Positions 33,489-43,012 of a stretch of 64,000 nt of DNA are shown here, in pieces. This stretch comes from Microcyclospora pomicola (Eukaryota > Ascomycota > Dothideomycetes > Capnodiales). Made by a program: the position numbers and the translations under genes. The stretch covers positions 620,001 through 684,000 of the forward strand of contig NHNY01000006.1 in assembly GCA_002786065.1 (NCBI GenBank), written 5' to 3'. Numbering within the stretch: the first letter of the stretch is position 1; each line of letters begins with the position of its first letter. Under the pieces are notes generated by a model that was not told the DNA's origin, ran no database searches, and was given only the letters and a program-made list of their open reading frames with translations.

Positions 33489-34391
33489 TCATTGAGCCAA
33501 AAATTGTACTGAAGGTCGATCTAGTTGTCTTCGGGGCTTGCACTCGCCTTGGACATGCACTTTGCAGCGCCGCGTACAGAGACGGAACATGGATGCTGAT
33601 CGTACGATTGTATCGGGTTCTTCGCCAGGAAACCGTCCTTTGATCACGTCCTGCACCGCCTCAAACGCGGGCCACAAGGTAGATTCGTTGGGTTCATCGG
33701 CCAGGGCCAGGAAGGCTTCGAGTCTGCACTTGTCGGCAGTTTCCACGATCTGTATGGGCGCATCTCCCAGACGCCCGAATAGGCCACTTGCTATCGCATC
33801 CTTGTGCTTTATATGCACAAAGTACGTTGTTGTGATAATGAGCCACCTCGATAAGCTTTTCCATATCGCCAACACCGGCTCCTCCTTCGTCTGCAACGCT
33901 GGGAGAGCACATCCACGAAGGTACACCATCAGAGATGTGGCCATGGACTGCTGCGTAGCTTGGACCGCTAAAGAGCCAAGCGTTTCCACAAGTTCAGACA
34001 GTAGGATGTTTCGTTGAGCGTCATAAACGCTTTTCAGCGTCAGACAGGCAATCTCTCGTTTGCGATCTTGCCATATTGACTGCACCACCTTCTGGCCATC
34101 TCCAGATCTTGGCCTTCGGTCCGTAATTGAAAGGACGACTAGCTCTCCGTTACGCAAGGCTACGTCACGAGACTCGCGACAGTTGCGAGTGATAGCCGGT
34201 AGCTTCCTGTTGTGATCGGTGATGTGTTCGTCGTATTGGCAAGGTTGCGGATCGAGGTAAGATGAATGACGAGAGACTGCACCTCTTGGCATAAAGACTT
34301 GCTCGCAGACTCTGTATGGTAGACAGTAGGTACAAACCTGTATGCGCAACTCCGCTGGAAGTTGTGGGAAAAGATGAAAGATCTCGCCCAT
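33489..34391 (-). CDS. 2EXR-domain fungal protein
   Basis: This is a 300-residue protein from one exon. The start ATG is at 34389-34391, since the longer frame upstream begins with TTG. The N-terminus MGEIFHLFPQLPAELRIQVCTYCLP is the 2EXR motif, an F-box-like opening common in expanded Pezizomycotina families. A later ITRNCRESRDVALRN block fits the same family. Function of 2EXR proteins is unknown; some are suspected to be involved in incompatibility or protein turnover. No membrane segment or signal peptide is seen. It is convergent with the Rpr2-type gene. Confidence 0.72.
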   Translation of the reverse strand: MGEIFHLFPQLPAELRIQVCTYCLPYRVCEQVFMPRGAVSRHSSYLDPQPCQYDEHITDHNRKLPAITRNCRESRDVALRNGELVVLSITDRRPRSGDGQKVVQSIWQDRKREIACLTLKSVYDAQRNILLSELVETLGSLAVQATQQSMATSLMVYLRGCALPALQTKEEPVLAIWKSLSRWLIITTTYFVHIKHKDAIASGLFGRLGDAPIQIVETADKCRLEAFLALADEPNESTLWPAFEAVQDVIKGRFPGEEPDTIVRSASMFRLCTRRCKVHVQGECKPRRQLDRPSVQFLAQ

Positions 34392-35261
34392 AGCGGCCGT
34401 TGAATGGAAGTGATAGAAGGGGCTGATCGCAAGTCGAGTATCAGCACGGAGTGAATTGAGTAGTCCTGTGTAGGTACGTTGGAAATGGTGAGGGTCTTGA
34501 GCAGGACACAAGAAGCGTCGTCCATCAACGACTTGTAGTCATAAAGGCTGTATATTGACGCCATATGCTGGAGTACAACACCTGTTTAATGTCATCTCAT
34601 CCCGAGGCGAAGCATACACAAGAGAAAGAAGTGACTCTCGAGTTTTTGGAGAGGATACTTCGATCGAATTGAGCGAACATATAGCTTTGGTACCGTATAG
34701 AAATTGGTAATTCAAGGTCTCAACCTTGAGGCTCTCCTTGCGTCTTGTCGAGGAACAATCATGTTGTTTGAGCAGAAAATACTCAGCTTAGGCATAGGTG
34801 ACGCTCACTCGAGAACGCCGCGACTCCCTGAAAGTACAGTGGGCTGCTGCAACTGAACACCACTGCGCCCAGTGACGCTTGTGAGAGCAACACAAATCGA
34901 TCGACAGCATTGGTGACTTAGTCTCGAAAGCTTCTCATGGTTCCGGCCCTATTCGACTATGCTGATCAATGGTATGTTCAGCCGCAGCATGAATGAGAGG
35001 AAAGTACTACTCTCAGCTTGGCATGCTTCAAGAGCCCCGCAGGTGGGAGTCACTCTTGTCCAAGGGTCTGGTATATATAGGTGTAAGCTGACTACCTTAC
35101 CTTACATTGCACACGAAATCTTTCGATCCATTGTTTGGCTCCTACGAGAGATACTCCTTTACCTCGACTGCTTCCAGATACGTTTCATCTCACGTTTGCA
35201 GCCAAAGACTGAGAGTTTTTTAAGAAGTGGCCATCGGGTACATTTCCACCTGAAGGATACC
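34392..35261. other. Divergent promoter region, 2EXR / GNAT
   Basis: These 870 bp hold no further gene. A clean TATATATA at 35072-35079 suits the GNAT gene. The open frame through 34959-35261 joins the GNAT frame but crosses that TATA box and looks like leader sequence. Confidence 0.65.
35072..35079 (+). promoter_or_regulatory. TATA box of the GNAT gene
   Basis: TATATATA lies 183 bp before the chosen ATG at 35262. It is the clearest TATA element near a start in the window and supports the downstream start over the upstream ATG at 34959. Confidence 0.5.
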
Positions 35262-36362
35262 ATGCCAAAAAGCAAGACGCAGCGTACGTTCTTCTCGAAT
35301 GATGAATACGAAATCCGACACGCGAAGTCTACGGACGAGTTTCAAGAGATATGGTGGGATTTTATGCGGAGTCTTCACTGGGTAAGTCTCGTTCAAGAAT
35401 GCCAATCGGGTCAGCTCGTGCAGACTAAATGTACTTTACAGAATCGAAGCTACTATGACCTGAGGTCGTGGATCAACCCTTCGCAATCCTACAACTTCAT
35501 CCTGCTTATCGACAAATCCACGAACGTGCCCGTCGGCCATGTAGGAGCTGTCGTGCACTCCAACAACGTAGGCTGGATCTCCACGTTTGTCATAGATGAG
35601 GCGCATAGAGGCAAAGGGATCGGTAGTGAGTTGTTCAAAGCAGGAATGGCTGATGCTAAAGAAAATGGCTGCCACATCATTGGACTGGACAGTGTCCCGG
35701 AGCAAAAGGGGACGTACGGGCGGCGAGGATTTGTGGAGACATCACTTGGAGTCGTTAAACTCATGAGTCGCCCGCTAGTGGCGAACGAGCCCCTAGGTGA
35801 AACGTCAGAAGTTGCCACCAACTGGCATCTCATCGATATTCGTCAGGTTCCACGGCACCTGCTGGTTCAGCACGAGCTGCAGTCCACAGGTTTCGAGCGG
35901 CGAGAGCTCTGGACAGACGAGCACATGTTCCGCAGGCCCGATGTCTCTGGCTGGGCTTTAGCGGCTAAAGCTGCACCAGAAGGTGTCGATGATCTCCTTG
36001 CCTGGACTGTGGTCCGTCGCTGTTCGAGTGGATTCCGCGTGGGCCCTTTGTATGCCCAAGACAAAGGCTCGGCAGAGGTCGTTCTGAGAGCAGCGTTGCA
36101 ATCTTCGACACCAAAAGTCATGGAGGACACGCCACTGCCGAAAGAGCCCTGGAATGAGGAAGTGTCTAAGAATGCCACTATTGACGTCGAGGTATGGAGT
36201 GGCAATGAGCATGCTGTACAGCTCTTTCTTGCACTGGGTTGGAAGCCTATGGGCATTGATTTCTATCGTATGTGGGTCGACGACAAATGCCCTCCAGAGC
36301 AAGACAAGGGCGGATCAGCCCATAAATCCGTATTCGCGATGTTTGATGCTGGGTCGGGTTGA
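35262..36362 (+). CDS. GNAT-family N-acetyltransferase
   Basis: The CDS is join(35262..35381, 35442..36362), 346 residues. The proposed 60 bp intron (donor GTAAGT, acceptor TTTACAG) is a multiple of three without a stop, so retention would add 20 residues. The acetyl-CoA loop is visible in ISTFVIDEAHRGKGIGSELF (R/Q-x-x-G-x-G), followed by GLDSVPEQKGTYGRRGF, the GNAT motif B region. The C-terminal half contains a second GNAT-like part (ATIDVEVWSGNEHAVQLFLALGWKPMGIDFYRMWV), as in bacterial YitH-like tandem GNATs. Substrate is unknown. The start was chosen at MPKSKTQ after the TATA box; a start at 34959 would add 101 residues of unconserved-looking sequence. Confidence 0.75.
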   Translation: MPKSKTQRTFFSNDEYEIRHAKSTDEFQEIWWDFMRSLHWVSLVQECQSGQLVQTKCTLQNRSYYDLRSWINPSQSYNFILLIDKSTNVPVGHVGAVVHSNNVGWISTFVIDEAHRGKGIGSELFKAGMADAKENGCHIIGLDSVPEQKGTYGRRGFVETSLGVVKLMSRPLVANEPLGETSEVATNWHLIDIRQVPRHLLVQHELQSTGFERRELWTDEHMFRRPDVSGWALAAKAAPEGVDDLLAWTVVRRCSSGFRVGPLYAQDKGSAEVVLRAALQSSTPKVMEDTPLPKEPWNEEVSKNATIDVEVWSGNEHAVQLFLALGWKPMGIDFYRMWVDDKCPPEQDKGGSAHKSVFAMFDAGSG

Positions 36363-36603
36363 GGGGGAAGTGGTTGAGTGATACCCTACGTGGGTTGATA
36401 ATCGTAGAGGATTGGCTTGAATGTACAATGTAGGTACTCAAGAAAGATTCACTCTTGGAGGCGAGGAGTTGAGAGCGCTGGCAAATTCAGTCGTGAAATT
36501 GTCAGTACCAAAACATTCGACACATCACCCAACGAACTTCTGTGAACCTGATGCCATCTAAGATTGTCCTTATCTCGACCTAGGTTGAAGCAAGAGAATA
36601 ATA

Positions 36604-37299
36604 TCATCTCTTCCTATAGCGATCACGATCTCCCGGTTGGTCAACTTCCTCAATCCACAACTCCAATCTGAGCTCACCAGCGCTTACAGAACGTACAGGC
36701 GTTACTTGAGATCTGTGTCTCGCCTCCTCTGAGCTCTTCGCGTCCAGAGGGAGCTGTACTGGGATCCATTGCTGTGGGTGGCTCAGTGGAGGATCACCGG
36801 AGTCTTTCGTCTCAATAGCAATAGTGAATGTACACCCTTTGGGCAACTCGCCGAGATTGGAGCCACATTGTGTAAGCTTACTCATGGAGCCTCTGAACTG
36901 TTCTTCTACATCGACCAATGGAAGAACAGCTGTCTTCTGGCCATCAAGAGCTTGACGCTCTATTTCTGTGTCGAGGTCGCCGGAAGACACTATCGGAAAC
37001 CGTGACACGTCAAAAACATAGCGTTCGACTGGCTCGCTGGCTTTGGTGAATATGACCACCGCAACTCGGGCGACTGTACACTTGAGCAACTCTGTTTCCA
37101 GAGCGCTCACAGCATCATTTATCCATTCGCACACTTTGGGGTGCCGACTCTGATGAACAGTAAAGTTGTATTTCCTGGCCGTCAAGAACGAAGTTCGAGG
37201 ATAAATGTTTCGTTCGTAGAGAATGGTATGCGTGGCCACAGTCACAAAATCCGTGAATGCAGCGACAATCTTTCGATACGTAGCTCCATCATCAGTCAT
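36604..37299 (-). CDS. REV7: HORMA protein Rev7 (MAD2L2), DNA polymerase zeta subunit
   Basis: This is a 231-residue single-exon HORMA-domain protein. Rev7 bridges Rev3 and Rev1 in translesion synthesis and in some organisms directs repair-pathway choice. MTDDGATYRKIVAAFTDFVTVATHTILYERNIYPRTSF is the classical Rev7 N-terminus, and FTVHQSRHPKVCEWINDAV matches the following helix. The safety-belt region leads to LRLELWIEEVDQPG at the end. Mad2 and Hop1 are excluded by the ILYERNIYP motif and short length. The start ATG is at 37297-37299. It is head-to-head with KAP114 across 497 bp that include a CACGTG site. Confidence 0.85.
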   Translation of the reverse strand: MTDDGATYRKIVAAFTDFVTVATHTILYERNIYPRTSFLTARKYNFTVHQSRHPKVCEWINDAVSALETELLKCTVARVAVVIFTKASEPVERYVFDVSRFPIVSSGDLDTEIERQALDGQKTAVLPLVDVEEQFRGSMSKLTQCGSNLGELPKGCTFTIAIETKDSGDPPLSHPQQWIPVQLPLDAKSSEEARHRSQVTPVRSVSAGELRLELWIEEVDQPGDRDRYRKR

Positions 37300-37796
37300 T
37301 CTGCGATCAGCACTTATACGTGTTGTAATAGCTTCGGTAAGCAGTGTAGCGTGTCATCACCGAGCAATAATCTATTGCCACGTAGAAGATCTGGAAGGAA
37401 GGTATCGTATGTTGTGCTTCTGGTCGAACATGAACGCGTCCATCCGATCAAATAAAGTCGTGGGATGTTGGGCTGTGACGCTCACGTGACATTGTTTGTA
37501 CATTTTGCAGAACATGGACATCACTTCACGTACACCGACCAGGCAACTTAAGGGCACAACTTGAGAAGTTATCGCCGAAGTCTGGAAGACAAAGTTCTGG
37601 TGTCTCATACTCGCGTTTCTGTCGACGCAAACGCGTTTCGAACCAGTTCGACAGATCATCCAAGTGGCATCAAGACTGTCAACCTTCCACAAGCGAAGCG
37701 AGTTGGGGACGACTTTGACTTGCGTGATTTCTGCCATACTTGGATGGTCCCGAACTTCCTAGCTGAGTCTCGGTCGCTAGCGATCTGTCGTTGAAC
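37300..37796. other. Bidirectional promoter, REV7 / KAP114
   Basis: These 497 bp separate two divergent starts and contain one palindromic CACGTG site. I see no further gene. Confidence 0.65.
37483..37488. promoter_or_regulatory. CACGTG E-box between REV7 and KAP114
   Basis: This palindromic hexamer, within CTCACGTGAC, is the core site of fungal bHLH factors such as Cbf1 or Pho4. It lies about 190 bp upstream of REV7 and 310 bp upstream of KAP114. Site function is inferred only from the core sequence. Confidence 0.35.
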
Positions 37797-40700
37797 ATGG
37801 AGGAGCAGCTAGTACGACTACTTACGGAGACCCAAGCGTCACAGGAAGGTCCTCGAAAGAATGCGGAGTGGCAATTGAAGCAGCAATACGGCAATGCTGA
37901 CTTTGCACTGGGCTTGACGACGGTTGCCAGTCATACTGAAGTTCCTGTCAACATTCGTCAGGCTGCCTTGCTCGTCCTGAAGACATACGTACAAGCATGT
38001 TGGTCTCCTCAATTCGACGAATTCAGCGGCCATTACTTTGCAGAAGAGGAAAAGAAATCTCAAGTTCGGCAATCTTTGCTAGATATTGCGCTCGGCGGAC
38101 GAGATGAGAGGAAAATCGTAAGCGCGGCAAGCTTGGTGGTGAGCAAGATTGCAACGGCAGACTTTCCCGACCAATGGTCAGATCTGCTTCCCAAAGTACT
38201 CCACACTGTGGGCAACGGAAGTGATGCTCAGCTACACGGAGCTTTGAAAGTCTTATCCGAGCTGGTCGATGATTGCTTCAGTGAGGACCAGTTCTTCAGT
38301 GTGGCGACCGATCTCGTCAACGTCATATATGATGTGGCTGTCAACGAGAACCGGAAGACTATATTGCGAGCTCTAGCAGTATCGGTCTTTCGATCATGCT
38401 TCGATACCTTGGAGATGGTTATGGAGGGTCACAAGGTTGAGGTGAAAGCGTTCGCAGAACAGACATTGGCAAAGTGGATTCCATTCTTCGTTGCCGCGCT
38501 CAAATCCCCTCTACCTCCACCACCTGAAGACATCGATAGGGGCGTGTCGGATGGTGCTGGAGAGCTCTATCGGGGGACAGTTGCTCTGAAACTGCAGGTT
38601 GTCAAGGTACTCATGCGGATCCGATCTCTTTTCCCATCTACCCTGTCTCCACAAAGCACGTCGTTGTTCTCGGCTACATGGGAGGAGCTCTTAGCACTCC
38701 AAGCTTCGTACTACTACATGTACATCGAGAACGAGAAACAAGGCCGACTGGAAGACGCAGACGGTTTGCCGTATACACTAGATTTTCTTGTTTTGGAAGA
38801 GCTTGACTTTATGCAGGCCTGCCTACGCGCACCGCCAGTGCGGAAAGAGTTGGAACAGCAGTTGCGCAACCAAGGCAGCGCTAGCACGAGCTGGATCGCT
38901 GAGGTGATGAAGATTGCGGTTGCTTATGCTCAGATCACCACCGAGGAGGAAGGACTCTGGGATATTGACGTGAATGTGTTTTTGTCCGAAGAGGCCAACG
39001 TTACCGCAAACTACACCCCACGAACAGCTTGTGGCGATCTTGTCATCAAGCTTGGTGAATGGTTGAATGCAGCTACCGTGGAAGGACTACTTGCATATAC
39101 CCGTACGCTGTACACCGAAAACGCAAGCTGGAAAGCAAAAGAAGCTGCGCTCTATCTGCTCAACCAACTACTCGGCGACTTCCAGGACGTGGAAAAGAAA
39201 ATTGGAGCTGAGGCTGCAAATGGCTATGTTGACTTTATTCAACATGCCGTGCAGGAGAAGGCCGACTTCCTTCGAGCTCGTGGGTATCTTGTGGCTGGGA
39301 GCCTGACCAGGACTTCAGGCGATGCACTACAACCGATTGCGGCCACATTCATGGAAGCCTCGCTCCACGCCATCGCGAATGATGAATCAGAGGTGGTCAA
39401 GGTGTCTTGTATCCGCGCTTTACAGTACTACCTGGCTTCCCTCCCGCCAACCGTAACGCTGCAGAAGCAGTCGACCGTTATCAACGCGCTCTCGAATTTC
39501 TTGAACTCGCAAGATCTTAGTGATCTTGAAGACAGCGATGACCTTCTCATCACAATCATCGAGACGCTACGAGATGCAATCTTACTGGATACAAGTACCT
39601 GCATTGACAACGGCGGCATCGACCTGTTGTTCACCGTTGCCAGCCGTGGTGCTGCTAACTTCCAGATCGCCTTGCTTGTCACGGAGACCTTCGAGGAAAT
39701 TGCAAGCACGATATCAGGCGCTGGCGTTCAACAGTACGCAGCACTTGCGGCGAAGGTCCTACCTTCGTTGACCGGCGCGTTTGATGTTGCATCTCTGACC
39801 GAAGAGAACGATCTTGCTAATCTTGCTGCCGAGCTCTTATCAGTGCTGGCAGGTGAAGGATCATCTCCCATGCCTCCAGGTTTCATCAAGGCGGTCATGC
39901 CGCGAGTCACGAGACTTCTACTTGCGTCACAAGATGACGAGCTGCTCAAGTCGGGAACTGCGGCTGTGAAACATATGCTAAGCCACGATCCGGAACAGCT
40001 CTTTACCTACCAGGACGATACGGGTAAGGGCGGTCTCGAAGTTGTTCTTATCATTATAGATCGGCTACTCAACCCCGCCGTAGACGACAATGGAGCTGCC
40101 GAAGTGGGTGGTCTTGCTGCTGAGGTAGTAGAGAAGGCTGGAGCTGACAGACTTGGTCCTTTCCTCCCACAACTTCTCCAGGCGGTTGCATCGCGTCTTG
40201 GATCTGCTACACAAGCAGCATTTATCCAGAGTCTGATCCTTGTCTTCGCTCGCTTATCGCTAAACGCACCCAATGATGTGGTCACTTTCCTCGCGCAGAT
40301 CGAGATTTCTGGGCAGAGTGGATTGAAGGTTGTCATCGGCAAGTGGTTGGAGAATTCTATCAACTTTGCTGGTTACGATGACATCAGACAGAAGTAAGTA
40401 CATACACGGCATGGATTATGAGAAAGATTACGCTAATAATCGAGTAGCATCATTGCTCTGGCAAAACTATATAGCTTGGCTGATCCCAGACTGCTTGAGA
40501 TCCAAGTGAAGGGCGACCTCATCGTGCCCAAGTCTGATCGTATCATGACCCGATCTCGAGCCAAGCAAACCCCAGATGAGTACACAATGATCCCTGCGCA
40601 GATCAAGATCATCAAAGTGCTCGTCGAGGAGCTACTAGGCGCGTCTGGCAATCGTGATCTCGACCCATCAGCGGCGGCGGATCTCGACGACGAAGATGAT

Positions 40701-40955
40701 GAGGATGGTGATTGGGAGGACGATCCGAATGACTTTCTGGATCTGGGTTCGGGTATGAGTAGAGCCCAGTTGATGGCATATGGAGCAGGAGACGACAGTA
40801 CGCCCTACTCGCGTAGCCGTGATGACGAGACGCAGCGATATCTCCTTGACTTCTTCCGACAGCAGGCGCAAAGGCCCGAGTTCGGCGACGTCTTCAACTC
40901 CCTCACGCCCGAGGAGCAGGAGAAACTACGGGCCATGGACGGCGCATCTGCGTAG
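37797..40955 (+). CDS. KAP114: Importin beta-family receptor Kap114 (importin-9)
   Basis: The CDS is join(37797..40393, 40448..40955), 1034 residues. The 54 bp intron has donor GTAAGT and acceptor GAGTAG. It is a HEAT-repeat karyopherin that imports TBP and histones H2A/H2B. The N-terminal importin motif (RKNAEWQLKQQYGNADFALGL) and VNIRQAALLVLKTYV are typical, followed by ATADFPDQWSDLLP. Near the C-terminus an acidic stretch (DLDDEDDEDGDWEDDPNDFLDLG) matches the acidic element of importin-9/Kap114. The ending is GLTPEEQ-like: FNSLTPEEQEKLRAMDG. The frame starts upstream at TTG; the ATG at 37797 is used. Kap123 and Kap121 are less likely because of length and the acidic tail. Confidence 0.88.
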
Positions 40956-41466
40956 AAAGGCAGCTTGACGATCGTGGCGAAATTGCATAGGTAGCTTGAG
41001 CATTGGATGGAGTCGAACACTCATGAAGTTGCTTTCACTAGATACCAAGACACTAGTTCGTGGTCACAGAACCGTACAGACATCACATGAAGACCCCCTG
41101 AGTAAGCAATCGTCTTGACAGCTTGACCAAGCAATGGGCGGAACAATGGCAGCTGTAGCCTTTGGCCGATATAGCAAGTGACAGGTCTGTGTCGTGTTTC
41201 TTGTACAGAGCCAACTGTTTAAGGCCATGGGGGCCAGTTTCCAATGAGGTTCTTCAATCCTTGTGCGAGGACGGTCATCGCCTTGTCTTCTGTGACCCGC
41301 CTTGTGGACGGCGTGAAGGAGGAACCCTGGCGGAAGTGCCCATATTGATCAAATTGCTGCAAACCCCTCTGGTGTGTTGGCCATGCCTCGCCCAAATTCT
41401 GCACCCGGTCTGCCCCTGACATTCTCTCCATAAAAAGTCGTCTCGTCCAGCAAGTCCATAGCACTT
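40956..41466. other. Intergenic between convergent genes
   Basis: These 511 bp are the 3' flanks of KAP114 and the DUF4385 gene. No gene is seen. Confidence 0.65.
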
Positions 41467-42099
41467 TCATCCAGCCTCCATGTCTTCCGTTTTGACGATA
41501 GTCTTCACGTCCTTCTCATCTTCATCATCCTCTTTAATCCCCTTCCCCTTGTACTCTTTATCCCACTCCTTCTGCTCTTTCTGAAACTCCTTCTTCAACG
41601 CAATATACTTCTCATCGGCACACGCTCGTTTCCAGACCTCCCGGAAGATCGCGCTCGCCTGTTCCTTCGCCTCCATCCCCGCATGGCCTTTGCTCTTCTC
41701 CAACTCCTTCCGCTTCCCGCCATCTCGCTCCACCTCACTCGCGCTCCGGTCGTATTTCTTCCCCCCTTTGTGGTTCGCATACCGCTTCGCCCGCGTCATG
41801 CCCATCTGGATGAACTTTCTTGCCATGTCGGCGCCTACGAAGTCTCCACCGTCCACATAATGGCGGAAGGCGGAGTAGAGAGTTGTCGAAGAAGTCTCTG
41901 CGATCGCTGGGGTGCGGAACCTCCAGTGGGGAAGCAGGATGGATTTGTAGGGTTCGAAGGTCAGTACACCCTGTTCTCCACGGGCTATGCGGTATGTCAT
42001 CCGGAGACTTCGCGATTCGAGTGCAGGCATTGGAAAGGAAGGTAGCATCGCTTGCTCTGCTGGCGCTTCTTCTTCGTTCTTGATCTTGCCTCGAGGCAT
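41467..42099 (-). CDS. DUF4385-family protein
   Basis: This is a 210-residue single-exon protein. The start ATG at 42097-42099 (MPRGKIKNEEE) is used because the frame upstream begins only with GTG. The core reads RIARGEQGVLTFEPYKSILLPHWRFRTP, then FVGADMARKFIQMGMTRAKRYANHKGGKKYD, the DUF4385 signature shared by fungi and some bacteria and phages. The C-terminal third is Lys/Glu-rich and likely helical. The biochemical role is unknown. There is no signal peptide or membrane segment. Confidence 0.8.
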   Translation of the reverse strand: MPRGKIKNEEEAPAEQAMLPSFPMPALESRSLRMTYRIARGEQGVLTFEPYKSILLPHWRFRTPAIAETSSTTLYSAFRHYVDGGDFVGADMARKFIQMGMTRAKRYANHKGGKKYDRSASEVERDGGKRKELEKSKGHAGMEAKEQASAIFREVWKRACADEKYIALKKEFQKEQKEWDKEYKGKGIKEDDEDEKDVKTIVKTEDMEAG

Positions 42100-42435
42100 A
42101 GTAAGCTCCTCAGCGCTTAGAGCGTTCCGTGCTATCAGTATCACAGTCCACGGCTACCCATACAAATGGTCATCAGGATGCATCTTGTCCGGCGAAGACG
42201 AACTTCCATCAACTGGTCATTGTGCTCATCGATGAGGCGCGGGCAAGTTTTGTTCTACTCGACTCCGCGTATACGTCTAGCCACTACAAGTACCCTGCTC
42301 GTAACTTCACAGCACTTCCTGATAATGAGTGTTGACGTGAAGATATATTTTATGCAACAGATCGCTGTTGTACATACAGCACGATGACGTATGTCTCGCC
42401 GTCCCTGCAACATACCTTACAGTACACATCCACCT

Positions 42436-42636
42436 TCACATGATGAAATCAGAATAGCCAGTCTTGCGTGACCTGAGTGTGTCCGTGACATGTTTGCTTG
42501 CGAGAATCCACAAAACAAAAGTTGGAGCGGTGACAATCGAGAGAGTCAAGAGCATGACTTGCATGAAGTTGCGTCGGTGGACCGCGCTGGAGTCAGAATC
42601 TTGTGTAGACTTGATGTGAGTCTGCAAGTACGACAT
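42436..42636 (-). CDS. Possible small membrane protein (66 residues)
   Basis: The frame starts with ATG and reads MSYLQTHIKSTQDSD, followed by a convincing membrane helix (MQVMLLTLSIVTAPTFVLWILA), then a basic SKHVTDTLRSRKTGYSDFIM end. The hydrophobic core flanked by charged ends resembles small organellar or ER single-pass proteins, but I recognise no family. Against it, it lies 87 bp downstream of the tRNA on the same strand, with little room for a separate promoter. It may be chance. Confidence 0.3.
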   Translation of the reverse strand: MSYLQTHIKSTQDSDSSAVHRRNFMQVMLLTLSIVTAPTFVLWILASKHVTDTLRSRKTGYSDFIM

Positions 42637-42713
42637 TAGTTTACAACAAGTGCAAGACAAAATAATGCATATAGCAACGCAAGGTACTGCAGAGCGAAAC
42701 CATGTCGCGAAGC

Positions 42714-42717
42714 AAAA
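42714..42717 (-). terminator. Pol III terminator of tRNA-Val
   Basis: A TTTT run on the minus strand begins seven bases after the tRNA 3' end, preceded by TTTC. This is a minimal RNA polymerase III stop. Confidence 0.7.
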
Positions 42718-42723
42718 GAAATC

Positions 42724-42825
42724 TGATTTCGTCCAGGTTCGAACTGGAGACCTTCAGTGTCCGATAATGAGATCCATGGATCAACATTGTTAGACTGACG
42801 TGATAACCAACTACACCACGAAACC
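42724..42825 (-). tRNA. tRNA-Val(AAC) with a 28-nt intron
   Basis: Read on the minus strand, the gene starts GGTTTCGTGGTGTAGTTGG (acceptor stem and A-box-like D arm). It has an anticodon stem TCAGT/ACTGA and loop CTAACA, giving anticodon AAC. The T arm is TCCAG-TTCGAAC-CTGGA, with B box about 42735-42745. It ends CGAAATC plus discriminator A. The acceptor stem GGTTTCG pairs with CGAAATC, one pair being G-U. A 28-base insert lies between positions 37 and 38, the canonical site cut by the Sen endonuclease; without it the tRNA is 74 bases. The intron contains the palindrome GATCCATGGATC. Confidence 0.92.
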
Positions 42826-43012
42826 ATAAATTCGTGGTCATCGCAAATTTTGATTATATATATAGCTCAATGTCATATCTCCGAAGTAAAGCCGGAGCAT
42901 CGACGTCCCGCGCGCTCCTGCGGCATGCACAGCGCACGTTTCTCGCGACAGGGGTGACAGGTTGCCCATATTTCTATCACGTCGCATCTTGGCCCTGTTG
43001 TGATCGTCGGAT

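Larger units (their letters stand above)
42100..43012. other. Intergenic with tRNA-Val and a doubtful small ORF
   Basis: This 913 bp stretch holds the DUF4385 promoter, the 66-codon ORF at 42436-42636, the tRNA-Val and its terminator, and the GT17 promoter. Confidence 0.7.

Noticed and set aside
34959-35261. 101-residue N-terminal extension of the GNAT protein
   Set aside because: It spans a TATA box, has no family similarity and varies in composition; taken as promoter and leader.
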